A stretch of 64,000 bases of DNA from Halobaculum litoreum (lineage in GTDB: Archaea > Halobacteriota > Halobacteria > Halobacteriales > Haloferacaceae). Positions 17,133 through 26,019 of the stretch are shown one piece after another. A model generated the notes under the pieces. The model ran no database searches, was not told where the DNA came from, and saw nothing but the letters and a program-made list of their open reading frames with translations. The position numbers and the translations under genes were made by a program. Every line of letters begins with the position of its first letter. Positions within the stretch are counted from its first letter, which is position 1. Location of the stretch: contig NZ_CP126156.1 in assembly GCF_030127125.1 (NCBI RefSeq), forward strand, positions 496,001-560,000. The letters are read 5' to 3'.

Positions 17133-18515
17133 TCACTCGAACTCCCCGAGGTCGACCTGTCCGCGTCGCCGCCGCCCCCGGCGCTCGCGCGTCGCGTCCG
17201 CGTCGCCCTCGTCGGCCCACTCGTCGAGCGTCGCGTCGCCGGACATCGTCCGGCGGCTCACCGCCGACGCCGACTCGTCGTCGCCGGCCTCGGCGTCGGC
17301 GGCCCCCCCGCTCGCGTCGGCGGTCGCGGCCCCCTCGTACCCCTCGAGGGTCGCCTGCTCCTCGGCGGCAAAGGAGAGGTTCGACACGCGCACGCCGAGT
17401 TTCCTCACCGTCTCCCCCGCGAACTCCGCGAGCAGGTCCAGCGCCACCGTCTCGACGAGGTCGGGGTCGTCGACCGGACCCGACAGCGACTCGGCGCGCG
17501 TGTTCACGTCGTACGGCGGCCGCACCACCTTCACGCCGATGGTGCGGTACATGGCGTCGCGCGAGCGGGCGCGCTCGGCGACGTCGGCCGCGAGCGCGCG
17601 GACCTTCTCCCGTTGGGCCTCGGCGTCGTCCGTCCGGCCGGCCGACTCGCGCGACAACGACTTCGGGCGCCCGGTCGGCGTCACCTCGCGGTCGTCGCGG
17701 CCGTTCGCGCGGTCGTGGAACTCGCGGCCGCGCGACCCGAAGCGGGCCTCGAGGTCGGCGGGGTCGGCCGCCGCGAGGTCGCCGGCGGTCTCGATCCCCG
17801 CGTCCGCGAGGTCGCTCGCGGTGACGGGCCCGACGCCGTGGATGTCCGAGACCGGGAGCGGCGCGAGGAAGTCGGCGACGGTGCCGGGCGGGACGACCGT
17901 GAGCCCCTCGGGCTTGTCGTGGTCGGAGGCGACCTTCGCGGTCGCCATGTTCGGCGCGACGCCGACGCTCGCGGGGACGCCCGCCTCCCGCTCGATGCGC
18001 TCGCGCACGTACCGCGCGAACCCCTCCGCGAGGGTGCGGTCGCCCTCGTCGCCGTCGCCGACCGTCTCCCACGACGTGCGGTCGGTCACGTCGAGGTACG
18101 CCTCGTCGATGCTCACCTCCCGCACCGTGTCGGCCACGTCGTGCAGGACCGCCTTCACCTCCGCCGCGACCGACTTGTAGAACGCCATGTCGACCGGCCG
18201 GTAGTGGCCGGCCTCCGCCGGGTCGGGTGCGTCGGGGTCGGCCGGGTCGGCGTCGGCCGCCCGCGGGAGCCGCTCGAGGGCCCGCGAGATCGGTTGGGCC
18301 GACTCGACGCCGAACGCGCGGGCCTCGTAGCTGGCGGTCGCGACGGCGCCGATGTCGTCGCCCGGCTCGTACCCCATCCCCACGACGACCGCCTCGCCCG
18401 CGAGCGCCGGCTCCTTCAGCCGCTCGCAGGAGGCGTAGAAACAGTCCATGTCGACGTGCAGGATCACGCGCTCCCCGCGGTCGTCCGTCGGCGCGCCGGG
18501 GAGCGTCTCCTCCAT
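17133..18515 (-). CDS. dinB: DNA polymerase IV (Y-family translesion polymerase)
   Basis: A 460-residue Y-family polymerase. Catalytic carboxylates are in HVDMDCFYASCE (D22) and VSIDEAYLDVTD; GAVATASYEARAFGV is the finger signature and ASVGVAPNMATAKVASDHDKP the palm block. HhH elements lie at SDIHGVGPVTASDLADAGI, and the little-finger domain includes SRESAGRTDD and YRTIGVKVV. A haloarchaeal insertion of acidic residues follows the fingers. The protein ends GQVDLGEFE, a PIP-box-like tail that could dock on the PCNA clamp. It bypasses DNA lesions with low fidelity. ATG start at 18515; monocistronic by spacing. Confidence 0.95.
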   Translation of the reverse strand: MEETLPGAPTDDRGERVILHVDMDCFYASCERLKEPALAGEAVVVGMGYEPGDDIGAVATASYEARAFGVESAQPISRALERLPRAADADPADPDAPDPAEAGHYRPVDMAFYKSVAAEVKAVLHDVADTVREVSIDEAYLDVTDRTSWETVGDGDEGDRTLAEGFARYVRERIEREAGVPASVGVAPNMATAKVASDHDKPEGLTVVPPGTVADFLAPLPVSDIHGVGPVTASDLADAGIETAGDLAAADPADLEARFGSRGREFHDRANGRDDREVTPTGRPKSLSRESAGRTDDAEAQREKVRALAADVAERARSRDAMYRTIGVKVVRPPYDVNTRAESLSGPVDDPDLVETVALDLLAEFAGETVRKLGVRVSNLSFAAEEQATLEGYEGAATADASGGAADAEAGDDESASAVSRRTMSGDATLDEWADEGDADATRERRGRRRRGQVDLGEFE

Positions 18516-18609
18516 GGTGAGCGGTGGGACCCCGATCCTCCAAAAGCTTCGCCACCCGCGGCGGAAGTGAAGCCGCCCGCCGCGTCGGCGGGTTCGCGGC
18601 CGCGGGCCG

Positions 18610-19038
18610 CTACTTCAGCCGTTCCTGGAGCACCGACGGGTGTGCGGCCGTCACGCCGTCGACGCCGCCGATCGCCTCGGAGATCACGTCGCCGAGTTCG
18701 TCGCCGTCGGCCGCCCGCACCTCGGCCATGAACATGTGGTCGCCCGACGAGGAGTACAGCGACTCCACGGCGTCCAGTTCCTTCAGCGCCCGCGTCGCCT
18801 CGACGTAGCGCTCGCTGTCCACGTCGATGCCCACCAGCGCGATCGTCTGCCCCGAGAGCTTCTTGGGGTCGACCTGCGCCGAGTAGCCGACGATCACGCC
18901 CTCGTCCTCGAGTTGGTTGATGTACTTGCGCACCGTCGGCTTGGAGACGCCGGCGCGGTCGGCGATCTCCGCGTAGGAGGCCTGCGCATCCTCCTCGAGC
19001 GCTTCGAGGATGCGATCGGCCGTAGAGGAGGTACTCAT
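18610..19038 (-). CDS. Lrp/AsnC-family transcriptional regulator
   Basis: A 142-residue regulator with an N-terminal HTH (ILEALEEDAQASYAEIADRA followed by GVSKPTVRKYINQLEDEGVI) and a C-terminal RAM effector-binding domain (ALVGIDVDSERYVEA, YSSSGDHMFMAEVRA). Archaeal Lrp proteins sense amino acids or redox/energy metabolites and often control neighbouring metabolic genes. It lies just downstream of porBA on the same strand with a 134-base AT-containing gap, so it has its own promoter (GTATTTTTT on the minus strand near 19065). Regulation of porBA is possible but unproven. Confidence 0.93.
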   Translation of the reverse strand: MSTSSTADRILEALEEDAQASYAEIADRAGVSKPTVRKYINQLEDEGVIVGYSAQVDPKKLSGQTIALVGIDVDSERYVEATRALKELDAVESLYSSSGDHMFMAEVRAADGDELGDVISEAIGGVDGVTAAHPSVLQERLK

Positions 19039-19172
19039 TGCCGAATCGTTTCGCGCGACAGAAAAAATACCTTGCGAAGAGAAAAACGGGTTTGTCGGCA
19101 GGTGAGTCGCGGCGAGGGACGCCCGCTACGGCCGTGTGCGGGCCGTTCGGGGCGCCGACGCCGCCGGGCGGC

Positions 19173-20111
19173 TCACTTGTGCTTGTCGATGAACGAGTCG
19201 TACGAGCGCTCCCACTCGTAGTCGTCGTCGAAGTAGCGCTCGGCGAGGGGCTCGTCGGGCATCTCGCCGATCTGCTGTTTCTCCTGCTGGTAGGAGGGGC
19301 GCTCGTCGTCGCGGTAGTAGACGCCGGTGAGCACCTCGCCCTCGTACAGCTTGTCCTCCGTCTCGCGCATCAGCTCCTGGGCGTCGGCGCGGTTCGTCGG
19401 GTCGAAGTCGTAGTCGTCCGACTCGTTGATGTCCGTGTACGGGACGTACTGCTTGGCGTCCTTGTTCCACGTCGGGCACTGGGTCAGGAAGTCGATGTGC
19501 GCGAACCCGTCGTGCTCCATCGCCTCCTTCAGGATGCGCTGGGCCTGGTTCGGGTTGACGGCCGCCGTGCGGGCGACGAACGACGCGCCCGAGGTGAGCG
19601 ACAGCGACAGCGGGCGGATCGGCGACTTCGCCGAGCCGTGGGGCTGGGTCTTCGACTTGTGGCCCTTCGGGGAGGTGGGCGAGGTCTGGCCCTTCGTGAG
19701 GCCGAAGATCTCGTTGTTGAACACGACGTACGTCATGTCGTGGTTCTCCCGGGCGGTGTGCATGAAGTGGTTCCCGCCGATGCCGTAGCCGTCGCCGTCA
19801 CCGCCCGCGGCGACGACCTCGACGCCGGGGTTGGCGAGCTTCGCCGCCCGGGCGACGGGCAGCGAACGGCCGTGGATCGTGTGGAACCCGTAGCTGTCGA
19901 GGTAGCTGTTCAGCTTGCCCGAACAGCCGATCCCCGTCACGAGCAGCGTCTCCTCGGGCGTGCGGCCGACCTCGGGCAGCGCGCCCTTCAGCGCCTTCAG
20001 GACGCCGAAGTCGCCACAGCCGGGACACCACGTGGGCTGGGGCTCGATCTCGGGGGTGTACTCGTTGCGGTCGATCTCGCGTTCCTCACCGATGGCACTG
20101 AATGCGCTCAT
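19173..20111 (-). CDS. porB: 2-oxoacid:ferredoxin oxidoreductase, beta subunit (probably pyruvate)
   Basis: The TPP-binding beta subunit, 312 residues. PTWCPGCGDFGVLKAL and GIGCSGKL hold the conserved cysteines, and GGDGDGYGIGGNHFMHTARE with VVFNNEIFGLTKGQTSPTS is the thiamine-diphosphate/Mg motif. With the alpha subunit it converts 2-oxoacid + CoA to acyl-CoA + CO2, reducing ferredoxin, replacing pyruvate dehydrogenase in haloarchaea. Choice of Por over Kor rests on subunit lengths (312 and 630) as I remember them for the two haloarchaeal enzymes; korB is the alternative name. The start is the ATG at 20111, two bases after the alpha-subunit stop. Confidence 0.88.
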   Translation of the reverse strand: MSAFSAIGEEREIDRNEYTPEIEPQPTWCPGCGDFGVLKALKGALPEVGRTPEETLLVTGIGCSGKLNSYLDSYGFHTIHGRSLPVARAAKLANPGVEVVAAGGDGDGYGIGGNHFMHTARENHDMTYVVFNNEIFGLTKGQTSPTSPKGHKSKTQPHGSAKSPIRPLSLSLTSGASFVARTAAVNPNQAQRILKEAMEHDGFAHIDFLTQCPTWNKDAKQYVPYTDINESDDYDFDPTNRADAQELMRETEDKLYEGEVLTGVYYRDDERPSYQQEKQQIGEMPDEPLAERYFDDDYEWERSYDSFIDKHK

Positions 20112-20113
20112 TG

Positions 20114-22006
20114 TTAGTCACCTGCCGCGGGGACGAACTTCGTCTCGTTGCCGGGGAGCTCCCCGTCCTCGACGACGTTCGTGGTGAACCCCTCGACGAT
20201 CTCTCGCGGCTCGAAGGGGTTCCCGTTGTACTTCAGCAGCGAGGAGAGCATCTCCCCGTGCGTGCCGAGTTCCTTCTGGGTCAGCCCGCGGAACTGGGCC
20301 GACGCGTTCATCTCGACGACGAGCGCCTCGTCGACGGAGTCGAGGAACACGCGTACCGCCTCGGTCGGGTACGGCGCCAGCTCGGCGACCGTCAGCGCCT
20401 TCACCGACGTGCCGTCGTCGTTGAGGCGGTCGACGGCCTCCTCGACGGTCCCCTGCTGGGAACCGAACGTGAGGATGCCGTAGTCGGCGTCCTCGGGGCC
20501 GTGCTCGACGAGCAGGCCGTCGTCGTCGAGGTCGGCGCGGATCGCGTCGAGCTTGCGCTCGCGGCGGTCCATCTGCGCGACCCGGTTGTCGGGGTCCTCG
20601 CTGATGTGGCCCGCCGGGTTGTGCTCGTTGCCGGTCGCGAGGAAGCGCCCGCCCTTCTGGCCGGGCACCGAGCGCGGCGAGACGCCGTCCTCGCCGTCGT
20701 GCTGGAAGCGGTGGAACTTGCCGTCGCCCGTGTGGGGCTGCTCGGCCAGCTCCTCCTCGGTGAGCGTCATCCCGATGTCCGGGTTGGGCTCGCGGTCGAA
20801 GTGCGAGGCCGGGACGTTCGTGAGTTCTCCCGACAGCTTCTGGTCGTAGACGATCATCGTCGGGATCTGGTACTCGTAGGCGAGCTGGAACGCCCGCCGC
20901 GACGCCTCGTACGCCTCGGCGACGGTGCCGGGCGCGAGGACGACGCGCTGGGAGTCGCCCTGCGACGTGTACAGGACGTGCTCGAGGTCGGCCTGCTCGG
21001 GCTTCGTCGGCATCCCCGTCGAGGGACCCGCGCGCATCGCCTCGATCAACACGAGCGGCGTCTCGGTCATCTCCGCGAGACCGAGCGGCTCGCCCATCAG
21101 GGCGAACCCGCCGCCGGAGGAGCCGGACATGGCCTTGACGCCCATGTGGGAGGCGCCGATGGCGAGCGCGGCCGCGGCGATCTCGTCTTCGACCTGCTCG
21201 GAGATCCCGCCCAGCTCGGGCAGGTTCTGGCTCATGATGGTGAACACCTCGGTCCACGGCGTCATGGGGTAGCCCGCGATGAAGCGGCACCCCTCGTCGA
21301 TGGCGCCGTAGGCGATGGCGTCGGAGCCGGACATCAGGACCTGCTCCTCGTCGTGTTCGCCCGTCGGGACGGACACGTCGGGGGCGTCGACGTCGTACTC
21401 CTCGTTCACGAGGTCGTACGCCGTCTGCATGATCTCGATGTTCGGCTCGAGGATCTTCTCGGGCATCGCGTCGCGCATCAGCTCCTCGATGGCCTCCAGC
21501 GGAATGCCGGTGATGGCGCAGGTGACGCCGACGCCGGCGGTGTTGCGCATGACCTCGCGCCCCTGCTCGCGGGCGAGCGAGCGCAGGTCCATGTCGTACA
21601 CGTGCCAGTCGTTCTCCTCGACGCGCTCCTCGAAGTCGGGGATCTCGGCGGGGTCGAGCAGGCCGGAGTCGTACACGATGACCCCGCCCTCGCGGAGTTC
21701 GTCGAGGTTCTCCGCCAGCGGTTTGACCTCCTCGTTCCCGTAGTAGGCCTCCTCCTGCGGGTTCCGGGCGAACGAGTCGCCCAGCGCCAGCAGGAAGTTG
21801 TAGCCGTCGCCGCGGGACTTGACCGGGTCGGCGGAGGCACGTACTTCGACGTACGTGTGGCCGCCGCGGATCCGCGAGGGGTAGTGACGATGCGTGAAAA
21901 CGTGGAGCCCCGATCGCATCAGGGCCTTGGCGAAGTTCTGACTGGTCGAGGCGATGCCGTCCCCGGACCCGCCAGCGATCCGCCAGATGAGTTCGTCGTC
22001 TGACAT
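20114..22006 (-). CDS. porA: 2-oxoacid:ferredoxin oxidoreductase, fused gamma/alpha subunit
   Basis: A 630-residue protein with the gamma domain at the N-terminus (DELIWRIAGGSGDGIASTSQ, HYPSRIRGGHTYVEVR) fused to the alpha domain. The alpha region holds GYPMTPWTEVFTIM, AIGASHMGVKAMSGSSGGGF and GPSTGMPTKPEQADL, the core blocks. The C-terminal transketolase-like part has DYGILTFGSQQGTVEEAV. The start is the ATG at 22006 (MSDDELIWRIAGG); upstream in-frame starts would run through the promoter region. Together with porB, two bases downstream, it forms the oxidative decarboxylase feeding acetyl-CoA to the citric acid cycle. Confidence 0.9.
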   Translation of the reverse strand: MSDDELIWRIAGGSGDGIASTSQNFAKALMRSGLHVFTHRHYPSRIRGGHTYVEVRASADPVKSRGDGYNFLLALGDSFARNPQEEAYYGNEEVKPLAENLDELREGGVIVYDSGLLDPAEIPDFEERVEENDWHVYDMDLRSLAREQGREVMRNTAGVGVTCAITGIPLEAIEELMRDAMPEKILEPNIEIMQTAYDLVNEEYDVDAPDVSVPTGEHDEEQVLMSGSDAIAYGAIDEGCRFIAGYPMTPWTEVFTIMSQNLPELGGISEQVEDEIAAAALAIGASHMGVKAMSGSSGGGFALMGEPLGLAEMTETPLVLIEAMRAGPSTGMPTKPEQADLEHVLYTSQGDSQRVVLAPGTVAEAYEASRRAFQLAYEYQIPTMIVYDQKLSGELTNVPASHFDREPNPDIGMTLTEEELAEQPHTGDGKFHRFQHDGEDGVSPRSVPGQKGGRFLATGNEHNPAGHISEDPDNRVAQMDRRERKLDAIRADLDDDGLLVEHGPEDADYGILTFGSQQGTVEEAVDRLNDDGTSVKALTVAELAPYPTEAVRVFLDSVDEALVVEMNASAQFRGLTQKELGTHGEMLSSLLKYNGNPFEPREIVEGFTTNVVEDGELPGNETKFVPAAGD

Positions 22007-22204
22007 AGGTACTGATCGGCCCTCCGATGGGCAGTATACGAAGGTTGAATTGCCCGAGTGAAATGCCTTGCTATAGGTTCGCAAAGGGACGATCGTGAGG
22101 GTTTCGGGATCCGCGCGGTCGCGGCCGTACCGACCGATCCTGGCGATCCGACGACAAGACCGCCCGTGAGTACATTTAACACACATCGGCCGGACGCCCC
22201 ACTC

Positions 22205-22438
22205 ATGTCATCCGAGTATCCGGACGCGGTTGCGGCGTTCGCGGGGCGGTTGGGGCGGTCGAGCGGCGGTGGCCGTCGCGAGTGCGGTCCACGGCTCCCG
22301 GACCGTCGTGCCGTCGAGCGACGGGAGTGTGGCCCGGACACCGACCGAGCGGTCCGCGGCACCGCGGCCGCGCTCGCGCGGATGCGAGGCGGGGAGCCCG
22401 GGTCGACGCGAACTGCTTCGACCGTGACCGACGGGTAG
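22205..22438 (+). CDS. Possible small haloarchaeal protein
   Basis: A 77-residue open frame, MSSEYPDAVAAFAGRLGRSS at the start, then Arg/Gly/Thr-rich to the stop. In its favour: an AT-rich TATA-like element about 30 bases upstream and an acidic, plausibly helical N-terminus. Against it: the second half is low-complexity, arginine-rich and resembles random high-GC translation. No family is recognised. It could be a truncated or decayed gene. Confidence 0.3.
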   Translation: MSSEYPDAVAAFAGRLGRSSGGGRRECGPRLPDRRAVERRECGPDTDRAVRGTAAALARMRGGEPGSTRTASTVTDG

Positions 22439-22490
22439 CCGTCGTGCCGAAGGGGTGTGGGAACGTTGGTTCCGCAATTGCATACGCTAA

Positions 22491-22498
22491 GTTTATAG
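22491..22498 (+). promoter_or_regulatory. TATA box of the PKD-protein gene
   Basis: GTTTATAG in a short AT-rich stretch, about 30 bases before the ATG at 22526. The spacing fits a leaderless or nearly leaderless transcript. Confidence 0.55.
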
Positions 22499-22525
22499 TG
22501 CAAAAAGAATCAGCCACCCCAACGG

Positions 22526-25254
22526 ATGCGCATCGCGTCGCTCGCCCTCGTAGTGGTCCTGCTCGTCTCGGCGGTCACGACTCCCGTCGCCGGTCACCCC
22601 GGTCCGGAGAACGACCCGCCGCTCGCCGACGCCGGGCTCGACCAGACGGTCGAACGTGGGGCGACCGTGTGGCTCGACGGCGGTGGCTCGCTCGATCCGG
22701 ACGGCGAGATCGAATCGTACCGGTGGGCCATCGAGACCCCGACCGGCGACACGATCGACCCGGACGACCCCGACGCGGTCTCCACGACGTTCGTGCCGGA
22801 GTCCGTCGGACGCTACGCGGTCACGCTGACGGTCACGGACGACCACGGGGTGACGCGGAACGACACCCTGTACGTCGAGGTGTCCTCGCGGTCGGGGTCC
22901 GACCCCGCCGACGCGCCGGCGAACGAGTCCCCGCCGCACGCGAACGAACCGCCGACCGGCGGGATCGCGGGCCCGGATACGGTCACCTCGGGAGAGCCCA
23001 CGACGTTCACGGCCGACGTGTACGACCCCGACGGCGACGTCGTCTCGTACGCGTGGTCGGACGGCCAGTCGGGCGCCGAGGTGACCAAGACCGTCGACAT
23101 CCCGCCGGGGGAGACGTTCGCGTTCTCCGTCCGGGCGACGGACGACGACGGCGCGACCCGGACGTTCCGGAAGACGGTGGAGGTACGCGCCGAAGGCGGT
23201 CCGTCCGGGCGGGAGCCGACCATCGATCCGGCCAACCAGCAGCCCAGCGTGCGGATCGTCGGGCCCGACCGGGTCGCGACGAACCAGTCGGTGACGTACG
23301 CGCTCGCCGGGTCGGACCCCGATGGTCGGATCGTCCGGTGGGAGTGGCCGGGACGCACGGCTACCGGGCCTTCGATCGACCTCGCGTGGACGACTCCGAC
23401 GACGGTGACGCTCCGCGGTGTCGTGACCGACGACGACGGCGCGACCGCGGTCGCGACGAAGACCGTTGAGGTGTACGACGAGGGACCGCCGGTGGTCGAT
23501 ATCGCCGGCCCCGACACCGCACCGGTCGGGACCACGCAGGAGTACACGCTGGAGGCCTACGACCCCGACGGCGGCAACTTGACGATCTCGTGGGATCCAT
23601 CGCAGAACCAGTTGGAGCGCGTGAACGATCGGTTCGTCAATCACGTCGGGATCGAGGGTGAACTGGGTGAAACTGTCGAGGTCCGTGCGATCGTGACAGA
23701 CGACGAGGGGAACACCGTGATCGCGGTGAAAGAGACCGAAGTGGAGAACTCGGAGGATGCGGAAGACACCCAGGGTGTACCACAGCTCTCGAAGATCAGG
23801 TGGGGATACGTTCACGACGCTCCGACGCGGACGGGTGACGCGGATACGATCGAACACGCGACCTACGAGTTCGCGGCGTCCGTCTCTCACAACGAATCGA
23901 AGTTGGTTCGAGCGAGGTGGACGGTCAACGACTCGGTCGAGTCGGGGTACACCGAGTCGCTCGGTCGGTTCCGCGGGAGCGAGACGACCGGCATCGAACA
24001 CACGTTCGTCTCGGAGACCGGCGGGATGGTCTCCAGAGAGGTCACGGTGCGTGTCGTGGACGCGGACGGACAGCGGGACAAACAGAAGTGGGTGAGCCGG
24101 GTGCATTCGGTGCAGTCCCACGACGACGTCGTGTTCTCCGCGAGGGCGTCCCGCGACGGGCCCCCCCAAGTCGAACGTGCGTGTCGAACCGGGGCAGGAG
24201 GTCGTGTTCACCGTGGGAGCCTACCAGAACTACCGACTGGTCTTCGGCGACGGCACGTCGACTGAGGGGGGCCGGAACTCCCGGGAAGACGAACGTCGCT
24301 ATCCCACACACCTACGATGATCCGGGTACGTACACCGTCAGGCTGATCTCGACGCAGGGATCCGAGGGTGAAGCGATCGGAACGGCGACCGTCACGGTCA
24401 GACCGCGGACGTATGTCGAGTACTGGTACGACGTCCGATCTGGGAAGACGGACCAAGTGGTTTCAGAGGATCTGCCCTCTAATGCTGACTGGAGAAGAGT
24501 CACCATTCACGACTCCGGGAGAACCTACACCGGTCGGACCGTCACGTTCCCGCAAGATTCCGGGCGGTTGGCGATGCTCGATGGGAGTTGGAAACTGAAC
24601 GCCACAACTCACGAGGAACGCACACGACGGATCACTCGCATCGAGAAGAGCGACCCCGACGGATCGGGCGACGAGTGGACGCTGGTCGAACGCGACGTCC
24701 ACACCGAGACGCAGGTCTACTACGAGGACAGATACGAGTGGTACGACAGCAAGTTCGACCGGGCGGGTTGGACGTACACCGGGCAAGTCCGAACGGATCG
24801 CGTGGTGATCGGTGACGGCCACGATCACGACCGTCAGAAACACCGACGGACGACCCGGTCGTGCAGTAACTGGGATCTCGACGTGGGTCCGTTCGGTGGG
24901 TTCTCGAAGAAGTGCGACGAGTGGGACTACGATACGGAGACGTGGTACACCGGCCACGATCACGATGGCCGGACGTACTACGATACCGAGTACCAGTACA
25001 AAACAGAGGTGGAGCGGACGAAGACGGTGACCTACCACAAGTACGCGGGCGAGGAAACGCGAACGGTTACGCTGAAGACCTTTGCAGAGACCGAACCGTG
25101 GGTCGAGTGGCTGTGGGAGAAAGACAGCGGCGAAGTCGAGGAACGATACGCGCTCGAGGAGCCACGGTCCGGGTCGTACATCGCGGGGACCCTCCGGGTC
25201 GTCGAAGTTCGGTGCGGCTCCGAGGAGAGCCACCACGACGAGGTGATGTGCTAG
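22526..25254 (+). CDS. Secreted PKD-repeat surface protein with unique C-terminal domain (two frameshifts)
   Basis: 908 residues after removing one extra C (seven-C run at 24161-24167) and one extra G (six-G run near 24246). A Sec signal peptide (MRIASLALVVVLLVSAVTT) is followed by four or five PKD-type Ig-like domains, seen as repeated DPDG...YRW and VTDDHG/ATDDDGATRTF strands (residues about 30-450). A further PKD-like unit includes YQNYRLVFGDGTSTEG and PHTYDDPGTYTVRLI. The last 280 or so residues are Tyr/Trp/Thr-rich beta sequence (YWYDVRSGKTDQVV, YYEDRYEWYDSKF, TYYDTEYQYKTEVERTK) with a few cysteines and a C-terminal Cys. No membrane anchor or sorting motif is seen. From about base 23600 the DNA is AT-richer than the first part, suggesting a recombined C-terminal module. 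PKD domains mediate adhesion or polysaccharide/protein binding on cell surfaces. Confidence 0.8.
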
Positions 25255-25263
25255 CGACCGACA

Positions 25264-25338
25264 ATTATTAAACGCACAAGAGATTAGATTTCAATTGAGC
25301 TCATCGAAATATATGGTTGAGAGAACTGCTCACGGAGG
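25264..25338 (+). promoter_or_regulatory. Promoter and Shine-Dalgarno of the CAP-domain lipoprotein gene
   Basis: ATTATTAAA at 25264-25272 and a second candidate, AAATATATGG near 25307-25316, precede the gene. GGAGG at 25334-25338 is six bases before the ATG at 25345 and decides that start. A clear Shine-Dalgarno is uncommon among first genes in this window. Confidence 0.5.
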
Positions 25339-25344
25339 ACAGAG

Positions 25345-26019
25345 ATGAGACGAAAACTACTGTTGGGACTCGCCGTCCTCTCGCTCGTAACAGGCTGTCT
25401 CTCACCGAGTGGGACACAATCGACCGAGCTGAATACTGATGACCAGACAGAAGCCCCTCCACTTAACGGGGGCTCAGACCCTCCCGAGTACGCACACAAG
25501 CAACCTGACAGCGAGGTGAACACCCCGGAGCCTCTGGATAACAAGACTACCAGAGACGATATTAATGTAACCTTAGCTGAAAGGCTGCTGAAGAAAAAAG
25601 TCGATGACCATCGTGATTCGAATAATGTCGGTGGTCTAATAGCTGATCCCCGTCTCGCTCGCATCGCACGTCACCACTCCTACGACATGGTGAAACGGGA
25701 CTTCTTCTCCCACACGAACCCGGATAACCAGACGTACACCGACCGGCTGCAAGAGAGCGATTACGCTTGTGGTGGTGGGTGGGAGAACATCAGTGGCACT
25801 ATCTGGAAAACGAACGGTACACGGACCGAAGAACAACTTGCCGAGCAGTTTCTGATCAACTTCATCGAATCGCCGCCACACAACACGGCGATGATCGACT
25901 CGGACATGACGACGATCGGCGTCGGCATATACGTCGCCGAGAACGGTCACGCCTACGTGACCATGGCTCTCTGTGACGCCGACCCGCTTCCCGAGGACGG
26001 AGGGGACGACGACGAATGA
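25345..26019 (+). CDS. CAP/SCP-domain lipoprotein
   Basis: A 224-residue exported lipoprotein. The signal peptide MRRKLLLGLAVLSLVTGCLS ends in a lipobox (VTGC), so the mature protein is anchored through a lipidated cysteine. A Ser/Thr/Pro/Asn-rich spacer follows, then a CAP/SCP domain: RLARIARHHSYDMVKRDFF, then SHTNPDNQTYTDRL, NISGTIWKT, and a late SPPHNTAMIDSDMTTIGVGI. The two conserved CAP histidines are present (HSYDM and PPHNTAM). It is clearly AT-richer than most genes here, together with the end of the PKD gene, so it probably arrived with it. CAP proteins are secreted and bind lipids or glycans or modify the surface; the role in archaea is open. It ends overlapping the next ATG. Confidence 0.85.
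   Translation: MRRKLLLGLAVLSLVTGCLSPSGTQSTELNTDDQTEAPPLNGGSDPPEYAHKQPDSEVNTPEPLDNKTTRDDINVTLAERLLKKKVDDHRDSNNVGGLIADPRLARIARHHSYDMVKRDFFSHTNPDNQTYTDRLQESDYACGGGWENISGTIWKTNGTRTEEQLAEQFLINFIESPPHNTAMIDSDMTTIGVGIYVAENGHAYVTMALCDADPLPEDGGDDDE

Larger units (their letters stand above)
22007..22525. promoter_or_regulatory. Intergenic region between porA and the PKD-protein gene
   Basis: 519 bases. On the minus side, GTATACTGC near 22031-22039 lies about 28 bases before the porA ATG and could be its TATA element. On the plus side, GTTTATAGTG at 22491-22500 lies about 30 bases before the ATG at 22526. A third AT-rich site, GTACATTTAACACAC near 22168, precedes the small open frame at 22205. No RNA gene or repeat is visible. 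Confidence 0.45.
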
